Shown here one piece after another: positions 9,104 through 17,245 of a DNA stretch of 64,000 nt. Source of the DNA: Novosphingobium olei (GTDB lineage Bacteria > Pseudomonadota > Alphaproteobacteria > Sphingomonadales > Sphingomonadaceae). Both the position numbers and the translations under genes were made by a program. Below the pieces are notes generated by a model. That model was given only the letters and a program-made list of their open reading frames with translations, was not told the origin of the DNA and did no database searches. The stretch's first letter is position 1. Every line of letters starts with the position of its first letter. Where the stretch lies: the NCBI RefSeq assembly GCF_012927405.1, contig NZ_JABBGM010000008.1:92030-156029 (forward strand), read 5' to 3'.

Positions 9104-11446
9104 TCAGTACCGGAAGCTCAGTGTCGCCCCGAAGGTGCGGGGGTTGCCGGGGTAGCGGTTGATCGAGTCGTTCACCCGGAACGCCGAGGTCCAGTAATAC
9201 TTGTCGGTCAGGTTGCGGGCCCAGACCTGGAACCGCCACTTGTCGTCGTGCGCATTGACCCCGACGCGCGCATCGAACGTGGTATAGGCATCGATATCGA
9301 GGCTGGGGAACTGGCCGAACGCGCCATTGGTCTTGCCGTAGTAGAGCATGTTGCCGCCGATGAAGGCGTCCAAGCCTTCATTCACCGGGAAGCTGTATTC
9401 GGCATCGACGTTAGCCTGCCACTTCGGCGTATAGGCGAAGGGCTCGCCGCCGAAGTCGCCCTGCACACCGAACGAATCGAAGTTGACGAAGCCGTCGCCG
9501 ATCCGCGAGTTGATGTAGGTGACCGCAGGGCGCAGGCGTAGGCCGTCGACGGGGTTGAGCGTCAGGTCGAGCTCGGCGCCCCAGATGCGCGACTTGGGCA
9601 CGTTGACGAGCGCCGGCAGCGGACCGAAGGCGATGTCGGGAATGCGGCCCAGCACCTGCTTGTTGGTGTAGTCGTAGTAGAACACCGCGCCGTTGGCCTG
9701 GACGCGGCCGCCCGCCGCGGTGATCTTGGCGCCGGCCTCGAAGGCGAGCACCGATTCCTGCACCACCGGCTCGAACTGGCGGGTGGTCGCGGCGGCGAGT
9801 GTCGGGAAACTGCCCGCCTTGTAGCCGCGCGAGGCGTTGAGATAGAGCAGCACGTCGCGGCTGGGCTTATAGTCGAGGCCAGCGCGCCACGAGATGTTGT
9901 TCTCGTTGAGCTTGTCGCGCGCACCTTCGGGCTGGACGTTGGCGAGGTTGATCGTGCCGCAGCCGCCGACCGGAACCGGGGTCGAGGTGGCAGGTTCGCC
10001 GCGCAGGGTGTGTATGTAGGCTTGGATCGCCTGTGACACGAGCCCCCAGCTGCCGTCGATGTCCTGGCCGCAGCCGTAGAGCAGCTGGCGGTTCGCCTGA
10101 GTGAACCGCACGGCGCCGTGCGCGGTGAACTGGTCGTTGATCTCGTAGTCGACGTTGGCGAAGACGCCGTAGGTGCGCAGGCGCTGCTGGGTGTTGGGGC
10201 GCGTGGGGCCCAAGGGAATGCCGAAGACGCTCGCGCTCGACGATTGGGTGTAATACTGAACCGTGTTGTCATCGACGTAATCGTATTCGTAGTTGCCGCC
10301 GACGATGTAGCTTAGTGCGCCGATCTTCCCGTCGAGCCGCAGCTCCTGATAAAAGGTGTTGATCTTACCGAAGCTTTCGGCGCGGTAGTCGTTGAACGGG
10401 GTTCCGTCACCTTCGACCGGCTGAAAGCGACGGAAGCGTTCGAAGGCGGTGATCGAAGTGATGTGCGCTGCCTCGCCGAGGTCGATCTCGTTGCGGAGCG
10501 AACCGAGGTAGAAGCGGTTGTTGCGCCTGAAGCTGACGCCCGGATCCCAGTCGGAGACGCGATTGTCCTGTGGCGCGCGAGGGAAATTGCGGAAACCGTC
10601 GGGGATCAGCGGACCGTCGTTGAGTGCGACGAACTGGTAGTACTGCGGCGCGACTGATTCCGAATGGTCGCGCTGCGCGGTGAGGTTGAGCGTTGTGCGC
10701 CAGTTGGACGTCGGCTCCCACACCAGCAGGAAGCGGCCCTGGAGGAAGTCCTTCGAGCCGAGCCGGTCGCCGGGGCGGGTCTGGCTCTTCTGCCAGCCGT
10801 CGCCACGGGTGTAGCGGCCGGCGATGCGGATGCCGAGCGTCTCGCCGAGCGGCGCGGCGACATGGCCCTGTAGGTCAAGCGTGTTGAAGCTGCCGAAGCT
10901 GCCGTCGAAGCCGGCCGAAAGCTTCGACGTGGGCTTGCCGGCGATATAGTTGAGCGCGCCGCCGGTCGAGTTGGAGCCGAACAGCGTGCCCTGCGGCCCC
11001 TTGAGCACTTCGAGCCGCTCAAGATCGAGCGCGAGGCCGAGCGTCTCGGCGGGGAAAGGCACCGGCACTTCGTCGATGTAGGAGCTGACCGTCGGGCTCG
11101 CGCCGAGGCTGGTTTCCTGGAAGCCGACACCGCGGATGGTGAAGACAGGCGTGCCATAGGCGGATTCGTTGTAGGTGAAGCCGGGCACGACCTTGGTCAG
11201 CTGCGTCGCATCGGTGACGCCGAGCTTGGTCAGTTGGTCGCCGCTGGCAGCCGTGATCGACATCGGCACGTCGTTGATCTTGGCCGCGCGCTTCTGCGCC
11301 GTGACGATAATCGCGCCGTACATGTTGTCGTCGTCGGCCTGGGCGGCCTGGGGCGCTTCCTGCGCGTAAACGATGGAGGGGGCGGCGAGCAGGGCAATGA
11401 CGGCTGTGCCGAGGGACAAGCCGCGGGCGGTCGCTGTTCTGGACAT
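9104..11446 (-). CDS. TonB-dependent outer-membrane receptor
   Basis: A 780-residue TonB-dependent receptor. It has a signal peptide of about 28 residues ending IVYAQ, then a plug domain (about residues 45-175, with IIVTAQKR and LKGPQGTLFGSNSTGG), then a beta-barrel ending in the outer-membrane C-terminal aromatic LSFRY. This class moves bulky ligands across the outer membrane using TonB/ExbBD energy. In sphingomonads many such receptors import organic substrates rather than iron. No Fur-like palindrome was found upstream, and the setting among CoA-catabolic genes favours uptake of the cluster's growth substrate. The RBS GAGAGGATTGAATT precedes ATG 11446. Confidence 0.93.
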   Translation of the reverse strand: MSRTATARGLSLGTAVIALLAAPSIVYAQEAPQAAQADDDNMYGAIIVTAQKRAAKINDVPMSITAASGDQLTKLGVTDATQLTKVVPGFTYNESAYGTPVFTIRGVGFQETSLGASPTVSSYIDEVPVPFPAETLGLALDLERLEVLKGPQGTLFGSNSTGGALNYIAGKPTSKLSAGFDGSFGSFNTLDLQGHVAAPLGETLGIRIAGRYTRGDGWQKSQTRPGDRLGSKDFLQGRFLLVWEPTSNWRTTLNLTAQRDHSESVAPQYYQFVALNDGPLIPDGFRNFPRAPQDNRVSDWDPGVSFRRNNRFYLGSLRNEIDLGEAAHITSITAFERFRRFQPVEGDGTPFNDYRAESFGKINTFYQELRLDGKIGALSYIVGGNYEYDYVDDNTVQYYTQSSSASVFGIPLGPTRPNTQQRLRTYGVFANVDYEINDQFTAHGAVRFTQANRQLLYGCGQDIDGSWGLVSQAIQAYIHTLRGEPATSTPVPVGGCGTINLANVQPEGARDKLNENNISWRAGLDYKPSRDVLLYLNASRGYKAGSFPTLAAATTRQFEPVVQESVLAFEAGAKITAAGGRVQANGAVFYYDYTNKQVLGRIPDIAFGPLPALVNVPKSRIWGAELDLTLNPVDGLRLRPAVTYINSRIGDGFVNFDSFGVQGDFGGEPFAYTPKWQANVDAEYSFPVNEGLDAFIGGNMLYYGKTNGAFGQFPSLDIDAYTTFDARVGVNAHDDKWRFQVWARNLTDKYYWTSAFRVNDSINRYPGNPRTFGATLSFRY

Positions 11447-11838
11447 AATTCAATCCTCTCCTGTGGGATCGTTTCGCCGCCGCTTGGGCAGGGGCGATGC
11501 GTCCCTCATTGTGTCGTTTGCCGGTCGGTCGAGCGGACGCACGATGCGGCCAGCAGGGATATTTTTATATCACGTTATAACTATGTCCAGTGGTCTTGCG
11601 CCCGAGTCCCGCGCCGCAGAGGGGTGGCAGCACGCGTGAAGCAGACTGCAACCTGCGCAAGCATGTAACCAAACCCTTGGATTTCCGTCGATAATTCGTC
11701 CACCTCTTCCCGCTCGGGTAGTTCGAAGTATTTTACTTGAGCGATTAATTGAAAAGTGAGAATGCCGGATCGGACGCGAAAGGCAAGGCCCGCGCGCGTT
11801 CGATGACCTGCAGGGCCAAAGGCACAGGAACCAGCGAC
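11447..11838. promoter_or_regulatory. Intergenic divergent promoter region
   Basis: This 392-bp region separates the receptor gene from the divergent crotonase operon. No convincing gene was found in it. It is locally AT-rich at about 11557-11585 (ATATTTTTATATCACGTTAT) and again near 11725-11755. It contains copy B of the shared cluster motif. Confidence 0.5.
11733..11752 (-). promoter_or_regulatory. Shared cluster motif, copy B
   Basis: On the minus strand this reads TCAATTAATCGCTCAAGTAA. It shares TTAATCGCT with copy A and TTAATCGNTCAAG with copy C. It lies about 87 bp upstream of the crotonase start at 11839, on the shared side with the receptor gene. An operator role is inferred from recurrence. 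Confidence 0.45.
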
Positions 11839-12621
11839 ATGGCCGCATCCGGCAAGCTTCTGATCGAGCGCGAGGGCGACGTCTGCGTCATCCGCTTCAA
11901 CGACCCGGCGACACGCAATGCACTTGCGATGGACATGGCCGCCGAACTGCGTGACGCGCTGCTCGCTGCCGAATCGGATTGCGGCGCGGTGCTGTTGGCG
12001 GGTGGCGACAAGGCGTTCTGTTCAGGCGCCAATCTTTCCGGTCCGAAGATGGGAAGCGGCGAAATCGATGCCGGTCTGGTCCTGCAGGACACGGTCAATC
12101 CGCTGATGATGACGATCCGCGATCTCTCGATCCCGTTCATCACCTCGGTGCGCGGGGCGGCGGCAGGCGTCGGTGCTTCTCTGGCGCTGGTCGGCGACCT
12201 GATCGTCGCTGGCGACGATGCCTATTTCCTCCAGGCGTTCTGCCGCATCGGTCTCGTCCCTGACGGTGGCTCGCCGTGGCTCCTGACCCGCACCGCGGGG
12301 CGCGCGCGCGCGATGGAGATGATGTTGCTGGGCGAGCGCCTGCCCGCGGCCAAGGCGCTGGAATGGGGAATGATCAACCGCGTTGTTCCTACCGAGGAAG
12401 CTGATGCCACTGCTCTCGCCATCGCACAGCAGTTGGCTAACGGCCCGCGCCTCGCGCTCGGCCTGATCCGCAAGGCTGGCTGGTATGCTGCCGACAACGG
12501 CTTCGGCGACGAACTTGCACTCGAACGCAATCTGCAGCGCCAGGTCGGCAAGAGCGCTGACTTTGCCGAGGGCGTTACCGCCTTCCTGCAGAAGCGACCG
12601 GCGCGCTTCAACCAGCGCTGA
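11839..12621 (+). CDS. Crotonase-family enoyl-CoA hydratase/isomerase
   Basis: A 260-residue crotonase-fold protein. The oxyanion-hole segment is GDKAFCSGAN (residues 56-64) and the second is RGAAAGVGA (105-113). The acid/base position carries aspartate D142 in LVPDGGS, the arrangement of PaaG-type isomerases rather than the glutamate of typical hydratases, so isomerisation is plausible. ATG 11839 is preceded by CAGGAACCAGCGAC; in-frame upstream codons (TTG 11749, ATG 11803) add a basic N-terminus unlike the family. It forms an operon with the next crotonase, 25 nt downstream. Confidence 0.87.
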   Translation: MAASGKLLIEREGDVCVIRFNDPATRNALAMDMAAELRDALLAAESDCGAVLLAGGDKAFCSGANLSGPKMGSGEIDAGLVLQDTVNPLMMTIRDLSIPFITSVRGAAAGVGASLALVGDLIVAGDDAYFLQAFCRIGLVPDGGSPWLLTRTAGRARAMEMMLLGERLPAAKALEWGMINRVVPTEEADATALAIAQQLANGPRLALGLIRKAGWYAADNGFGDELALERNLQRQVGKSADFAEGVTAFLQKRPARFNQR

Positions 12622-12646
12622 ACCAGGGATTGAGGGAGACAACACC

Positions 12647-13462
12647 ATGAATGCCATCACCACGAACGAGCGTGTCAGCATTACCGTCGAGGGCGGCGTT
12701 GCCGACGTCCGCCTGACCCGCGCCGAAAAGCGCAACGCCTTTGATGATGCGATGTTCGAAGGGGTCAACGCTGCCATCGCCGAACTCGCCGCCAACCCTG
12801 CTGTCCGCGTGGTGGTGGTATCTGGCGAAGGGCCGTGCTTTTCCGCCGGGCTCGATCTGTCGAACTTCGGCAAGATGGCGTCTGGCGACTTCAAGAGCGG
12901 CGAATCCATCGTCGCCCTGCCGCGCACGCCGACCGGGGCCAATCGGGGCCAGCAGGTCAGCTTTGGCTGGCGCGACTTGCCGGTGCCGGTGATCATGGCG
13001 GTCCATGGCGTTGCGCTGGGTGCCGGCTTCCAGCTCGCGCTCGGCGGCGATTTCCGCTTCGTAACGCCCGATGTGAAGATGAGCGCTTTCGAGATGAACT
13101 GGGGCCTTACTCCCGACATGGGAGCTTTCCCCATCCTGCGCGAGCTGGTGCGAGCCGACGTCGCGCGCGACCTCGTCTATTCGGCCCGCGTGGTCGAGGG
13201 GGAAGAGGCTCTCGCAATCGGACTTGCAACTCGCGTCTGCGCCGATCCGCGCGCCGAGGCTTTGGCCTACGCACGCGAGATCGCGGGCAAGAATCCCGAC
13301 GCAATCAAGGCTGCCAAGCGCATCTTCAACATGGGCACCGATGCGACCGTGGCCGAAATTCTCGAGGCTGAAAGCCGCGAAATTGGCGCGCTGATCGGCT
13401 CGCCCAACCAGAAGGAGGCGGTCAACGCCCGCCTCGAAAAGCGCGAAGCGCAGTACGCTTGA
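12647..13462 (+). CDS. Crotonase-family enoyl-CoA hydratase/isomerase
   Basis: A 271-residue crotonase-fold protein, second in the operon. The oxyanion-hole segment GPCFSAGLD is at residues 62-70 and the second is HGVALGAGFQ (120-129). The active-site stretch WGLTPDMG carries D157, as in dienoyl-CoA-isomerase-like crotonases. The RBS GGGAGAC lies about 6 nt before ATG 12647. Together with the paralogues at 3514 and 11839, the cluster holds three crotonases with three different catalytic loops (E156, D142, D157). That suggests successive or branched steps rather than redundancy. Confidence 0.87.
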   Translation: MNAITTNERVSITVEGGVADVRLTRAEKRNAFDDAMFEGVNAAIAELAANPAVRVVVVSGEGPCFSAGLDLSNFGKMASGDFKSGESIVALPRTPTGANRGQQVSFGWRDLPVPVIMAVHGVALGAGFQLALGGDFRFVTPDVKMSAFEMNWGLTPDMGAFPILRELVRADVARDLVYSARVVEGEEALAIGLATRVCADPRAEALAYAREIAGKNPDAIKAAKRIFNMGTDATVAEILEAESREIGALIGSPNQKEAVNARLEKREAQYA

Positions 13463-13484
13463 GCCATCGAGCGGCGGTCAGGCG

Positions 13485-14258
13485 CTAACGCGTCTGGCCG
13501 CCGTCCACGGGCACGACTGCCCCGGTCACGAAGCTTGCTTTCGGGCTGAGCAGAAAGGCCGCCATGCTGCCGATCTCTTCCGGCGTGCCGAAGCGACGCA
13601 GGGGAACTTCCCGGCGGATCCACCCCCACCAAGCCTCACCACGTTCGCCCGTCGAGCGTGCTTCCCAGTCGCCACCGGGGAAGATGATGTTGCCGGGCGC
13701 CAGGGCGTTGACCCGGATGCCGTCCTTGCCGCCGACCCGCGCCAGTTCCTTCGCAAGGTGGTTCATGGCGGCCTTCGCCGTGCCATACGTGACCGGCGTG
13801 CCCAACGCGCCCAGCCCGGCGATCGAACTGATCATCAGCACCGATCCTTCCTTGCGCGGCGTCATCACCCGCATCAGCGCGCGGGCAAGTTTGAACGCTG
13901 AATCGAGATTCTGCCCGATCCCGGCATCCCAGGTGGCGTCGTCGACTTCGAATCCCGGCGGGCACGGGTGCAATCCCACGTTCGCCACACCGGCCCAGAC
14001 TGGTCCGAGATTGGCTTCCGCACCGTTTACAAGGGCATCGATCGTTGCGCTTTCGCGCAAGTCTCCTGCCATCGACCAGAGACGGTCAGCGCCGTAACGC
14101 TCGTCCAGGCGAGCACGCTGTTCCTCCAGTGCCTCGGCACCGCGTGCGGCGATAGCGACCTTGGCCCCCTCGTCGAGCAGTGTTTCGACGATACCGAGGC
14201 CGATGCCGCGGCTTGCCCCGGCAACGACCACGACCTTGCCATTGAGGCCCAGATCCAT
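13485..14258 (-). CDS. SDR-family oxidoreductase
   Basis: A 257-residue classical short-chain dehydrogenase/reductase. The NAD(P)-binding GASRGIG is at about residues 14-20. The active site has Ser in MISSIAG and the YxxxK motif YGTAK. The C-terminal PVDGG is typical. It most likely oxidises a 3-hydroxyacyl-CoA or another alcohol formed by the hydratases. Convergent with the crotonase operon (22 nt gap), it lies downstream of a TetR gene on the same strand, separated by 71 nt that contain copy C of the shared cluster motif. Confidence 0.9.
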   Translation of the reverse strand: MDLGLNGKVVVVAGASRGIGLGIVETLLDEGAKVAIAARGAEALEEQRARLDERYGADRLWSMAGDLRESATIDALVNGAEANLGPVWAGVANVGLHPCPPGFEVDDATWDAGIGQNLDSAFKLARALMRVMTPRKEGSVLMISSIAGLGALGTPVTYGTAKAAMNHLAKELARVGGKDGIRVNALAPGNIIFPGGDWEARSTGERGEAWWGWIRREVPLRRFGTPEEIGSMAAFLLSPKASFVTGAVVPVDGGQTR

Positions 14259-14296
14259 GCTTCTCTCTCCCGAACGTGATGTTCGAAAGACAGGCT

Positions 14297-14318
14297 ATTG
14301 CTTGACCGATTAACTTAC
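14297..14318 (-). promoter_or_regulatory. Shared cluster motif, copy C
   Basis: On the minus strand this reads GTTAATCGGTCAAGCAAT. It matches copy D upstream of the TetR gene at 15 of 17 core positions. It lies about 40-60 bp upstream of the SDR start at 14258. It is the best-supported pair in the four-copy set and probably an operator (inferred). Confidence 0.5.
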
Positions 14319-14329
14319 AAGCGTGTCGC

Positions 14330-14992
14330 TCAGGCAGCCTTGGGCTTCAATCCTGCAAGCACGATCTCGGATACCTGCTCCGCGAACCTGTCGCGCAGCG
14401 TCTCGTCGATCTGGCGAACGCCGAACACGTGGTCGAGCGCGGAGCGCGAGTGGAAGATCGCATCGCAGGCGCCGACCAGTGCGAAGTGGAAGATCATCGG
14501 ATCAACCTTGCGGAATGCGCCCGAGGCAAACCCTTCCTCGAGGATCGCCTTCTGGGCATTGACTGCTCGGCGTGTGTAGGTTTCCGAAATGTGCCGTGCG
14601 ATCTCGGTCTCGCTTTGCGACTGCAGTTCGATCAGCAAACGGTTGAGATAGGGAAACTGGTGGTAAAGCCGCATGATCCCGTAGACATGCTTGCGCATCT
14701 TCTCTTCCGGCGGGATCGCCAGGCCGACCAGTCGATCGAGCCCTTCGTAACTGGCTCCCGCATCCCGCTCGATCAGCGCCTCAAGCAAGCCCTGCTTGCT
14801 GCCGAAGTGATAGCGGATCAGGGCGGAATTGATCCCCGAGCGTTGCGAAATGTCGGCAAAGCTGACGTTGGTCGTGTTGCCCTCGCTCATCAGGGCGCCG
14901 GTTGCGTCGAGCAGCAGGTCGCGTGTGGAGCGGGCTTCGGATGCGGTCTTGGCGTTCGGTGCCTTGCGGCGAGCGGTGGTCGAGCGGGTCAT
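14330..14992 (-). CDS. TetR/AcrR-family transcriptional regulator
   Basis: A 220-residue TetR-type repressor. The basic N-terminus is followed by a helix-turn-helix at about residues 22-70, with VSFADISQRSGINSALIRYHFGSKQG. The ATG at 14992 is preferred to a GTG at 15031; a weak AGGCG precedes it. It lies upstream of the SDR gene and downstream of the isomerase/GST pair on the same strand. The motif found before its own gene and before the SDR gene (copies D and C) makes it the leading candidate for the regulator binding all four copies in this cluster. Confidence 0.88.
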   Translation of the reverse strand: MTRSTTARRKAPNAKTASEARSTRDLLLDATGALMSEGNTTNVSFADISQRSGINSALIRYHFGSKQGLLEALIERDAGASYEGLDRLVGLAIPPEEKMRKHVYGIMRLYHQFPYLNRLLIELQSQSETEIARHISETYTRRAVNAQKAILEEGFASGAFRKVDPMIFHFALVGACDAIFHSRSALDHVFGVRQIDETLRDRFAEQVSEIVLAGLKPKAA

Positions 14993-15060
14993 CAAACGCC
15001 TGTAGCAACGCAGTGGGACACCATGACCCACTGTCGATAGCCGACCGCATTAGAACCGAT

Positions 15061-15080
15061 AAATTAGTCAGTCAAGCAAT
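15061..15080 (+). promoter_or_regulatory. Shared cluster motif, copy D
   Basis: AAATTAGTCAGTCAAGCAAT lies about 70-90 bp upstream of the TetR start at 14992. The core TTARTCRGTCAAGCAAT is shared with copy C. Autoregulation of the TetR gene is inferred. Confidence 0.5.
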
Positions 15081-15189
15081 GCATGGGCGGCGACGCTACG
15101 GAAAGCAGGCGTTTCCCCCTGCCAATCCCGGTCGCCTCTTGGCAATGCCATTTGGAGATCGCAGAAGACGACAGGGGCCATGGCAATCC

Positions 15190-15828
15190 TCAAGCCGCAG
15201 TCGCCAGGCGCAGCAGCCGCTGGCGGACGAGGGGCAACTGGTCGTTGCCGAAATAAAGCGTTTCGCCTCCCTTGCCGTCGGGCGCAATCATCGTGGGAGA
15301 CCCGAACGCGCCGCGCGCGATGGCTTCCTCGGTGTTGGTCCGCAGCGCGTCCTTGACGGGCTGTTGGCTTGCACGGTGAACCAGGTCGGCGCCATCGATG
15401 CCGATTGCATCGGCTATGGCAGCCAGCTCGGCGGAATCGTCGATATTGCGGGCTTCGCCAAAATAGGCATCGAAGACGGCGCCTGCAAAGCGGAACAGAG
15501 TGTCTTGTTCGGCTTCGAGTGCGCAGCAGCAACGCATCGCATTCACCGACTTGACCGGATGGTAGGGCGAGGGGAAGTTCATCGACAACCCGGCGATCTC
15601 GGCCCATTCGCGCAGCCAGGCAAAGCTGCGCTTCATTGCTTTCTGCTCAGGGTCGGCGCGCATCTCGTAAACGCGCGGGTTGACCGCATTGAACACGCCG
15701 CCGACCAGGAACGGCCGCCAACGCACCTGCGCGCCCGTTTCGGCAAGGATCGGCTGGACGTTGTTGAACGCAAGGTACGTCCACGGCGAAGACAGGTCGA
15801 AGAAGAAATCCAACGTCGCGGAACTCAT
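15190..15828 (-). CDS. 2-hydroxychromene-2-carboxylate isomerase-like (DsbA/GST-kappa fold)
   Basis: A 212-residue thioredoxin-like, kappa-GST-type protein of the HCCA-isomerase family. The N-terminal FFFDLSSPWTYLAFNN carries the serine expected at the glutathione-activating position, and FGSPTM near residue 174 is the family's cis-proline region. Characterised members use glutathione to isomerise aromatic-degradation intermediates. Its start overlaps the stop of the upstream glutathione S-transferase by 4 nt (ATGA), so the two are co-translated. Whether the substrate here is aromatic is not known. Confidence 0.85.
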   Translation of the reverse strand: MSSATLDFFFDLSSPWTYLAFNNVQPILAETGAQVRWRPFLVGGVFNAVNPRVYEMRADPEQKAMKRSFAWLREWAEIAGLSMNFPSPYHPVKSVNAMRCCCALEAEQDTLFRFAGAVFDAYFGEARNIDDSAELAAIADAIGIDGADLVHRASQQPVKDALRTNTEEAIARGAFGSPTMIAPDGKGGETLYFGNDQLPLVRQRLLRLATAA

Positions 15829-16526
15829 GCGAGGCCCTTTCCTGCTATGCCGAACAGCGTGCGCGCGGCTTGTGCATCGTCTTGCGGGTTGCGCCGCACC
15901 CGCTCAGCACCAAGTGCCACCCCGCGGCGCAGCCCATCGCGCTGCTTGAGCGTATCGTACCAGCGGCGCACATTGGGAAATTCCTCGAGCGGGATGCCTT
16001 GCGCCTTCCACGTGCGGATCCATGGCCAGCAGGCCATGTCGGCGATCGTGTACTGGTCCGCAGCGATATGGTCGCGCCCCTCCAATCGCCGGTCGAGCAC
16101 GCCATAAAGCCGCAGCGTCTCACGCCGATAGCGCTCGGTGGGGTAGGGCAGGCGCTCGGGCGCATAGAGCGCGAAGTGGCCGTGCTGGCCGAGCATGGGC
16201 CCCAGGCCCGCGACCTGCCAGGAGAGCCATTCAAGCACTTCCTTGCGGCCGCGCAAGTCGGTCGGCAGGAACTGGCCGGCCTTCTCCGCCAGGTAGACAA
16301 GAATCGCCGCGGTCTCGAACACCGGAACCGGCGCGCCGCCATCGGCGGGCGCGGTGTCGACGATCGCGGGGATACGGTTGTTGGGGCTGATGGCCAGAAA
16401 GTCGGGTGCGAACTGTTCGCCCTTGCCGATATCGACCCAATGGGTGCGATAGGGCAGGCCGCACTCCTCGAGAAGGATGGACACCTTCCACCCGTTCGGC
16501 GTCGGCGCCGTGTAAAGCTCTATCAT
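15825..16526 (-). CDS. Glutathione S-transferase family protein
   Basis: A 233-residue GST of the YfcG/Ure2-like type. The N-terminal thioredoxin-like domain starts IELYTAPTPNGWKVSI, the cis-proline region is NNRIPAIVD, and FETAAILVYLAEK follows. A helical C-terminal domain contains the N-capping-type segment YTIADMACWPW. ATG 16526 follows GGGGAGAGACAGAC. It is the first gene of a two-gene unit with the isomerase-like gene. Such enzymes often act as disulfide-bond reductases or glutathione-dependent catabolic enzymes; the exact role is unknown. Confidence 0.88.
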   Translation of the reverse strand: MIELYTAPTPNGWKVSILLEECGLPYRTHWVDIGKGEQFAPDFLAISPNNRIPAIVDTAPADGGAPVPVFETAAILVYLAEKAGQFLPTDLRGRKEVLEWLSWQVAGLGPMLGQHGHFALYAPERLPYPTERYRRETLRLYGVLDRRLEGRDHIAADQYTIADMACWPWIRTWKAQGIPLEEFPNVRRWYDTLKQRDGLRRGVALGAERVRRNPQDDAQAARTLFGIAGKGLA

Positions 16527-16589
16527 GTCTGTCTCTCCCCGGCGGCATTGCAGCACGCAAGGGGGAGGGCATCAAGGCCTTGCGGCTTG

Positions 16590-17126
16590 TCAGTGACCGG
16601 GAAAATGCATCAGCGCATCGACCGTCAATCCCGCATCGCGAAGACGGGCTGCACCGTGCAGGTCCGGCAGGTCGATCACGAACAGCGCGTGGGTGACGCT
16701 CGCTCCGGCGCTGCGCAGCAGTTCCATCGCCGCCAGGGCAGTCCCTCCGGTGGCGATCAGGTCGTCGACCAGCACCACGCGCTGACCGGCGGATACGGCG
16801 CCGGGATCGATCTCCAGCCGGTCCCGCCCGTATTCCAGTGCGTAGTCGATACCGATCGTCGGAACAGGCAGCTTGCCCGGCTTGCGTACTGGCACGAAGC
16901 CCAGCCCCATGTGCGCCGCGACCGCAGCGCCGAAGATGAAGCCGCGCGCTTCCATCCCTGCGATCGCTTCTGCCCCGGCGGCGCGAGCGCGGTCGGCAAG
17001 GTGGGCGATACTCGCGGCAAAACCCGCCCCATGTCCGATCAGGGTGGTCACGTCGCGGAACAGGATGCCTGGTGCCGGGAAGTCCGGGACAGTGCGGACA
17101 AGGTGCTTGAGATCGTCGACGGTCAT
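16590..17126 (-). CDS. apt: Adenine phosphoribosyltransferase
   Basis: A 178-residue purine-salvage enzyme converting adenine and PRPP to AMP and pyrophosphate in the cytoplasm. It contains the family's FPAPGILFRDVTTL near the N-terminus, GIEARGF-like GMEARGFIFG near residue 57, RKPGKLP near 81, and the PRPP-binding loop VVLVDDLIATGGT near 118-130. Two adjacent ATG codons (17129, 17126) are possible; the second is better spaced from GGAAG. It lies downstream of petC on the same strand, but an intrinsic terminator at 17190 separates them. Confidence 0.95.
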   Translation of the reverse strand: MTVDDLKHLVRTVPDFPAPGILFRDVTTLIGHGAGFAASIAHLADRARAAGAEAIAGMEARGFIFGAAVAAHMGLGFVPVRKPGKLPVPTIGIDYALEYGRDRLEIDPGAVSAGQRVVLVDDLIATGGTALAAMELLRSAGASVTHALFVIDLPDLHGAARLRDAGLTVDALMHFPGH

Positions 17127-17189
17127 CATCGCTTCCGCATCTGGATAGGGCCGGCCCTCAGGCCTGGGGGCGTCATATCGCCGGAAACG

Positions 17190-17218
17190 AAAAAGGCCAC
17201 CGTCGCCGGTGGCCTTTA
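17190..17218 (-). terminator. Intrinsic terminator of the bc1 operon
   Basis: An 11-bp perfect stem (AAAGGCCACCG / CGGTGGCCTTT) with a 4-nt loop lies 28 nt after the petC stop. On the minus strand it is followed by a TTTTTCGTTT tract. Confidence 0.85.
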
Positions 17219-17245
17219 TTCGTCTCGCGGCTTTGCCGAGGAAGA

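Noticed and set aside
9104..11446. Siderophore receptor annotation for the TonB-dependent receptor
   Set aside because: Neither the promoter nor the neighbours concern iron. The CoA-catabolic setting points to an organic substrate.
11447..11838. Iron box at the TonB-dependent receptor promoter
   Set aside because: I searched for the GTTCGCAA / TTGCGAAC type found at 30 and 40 kb and found none, so the receptor was not assigned to iron uptake.
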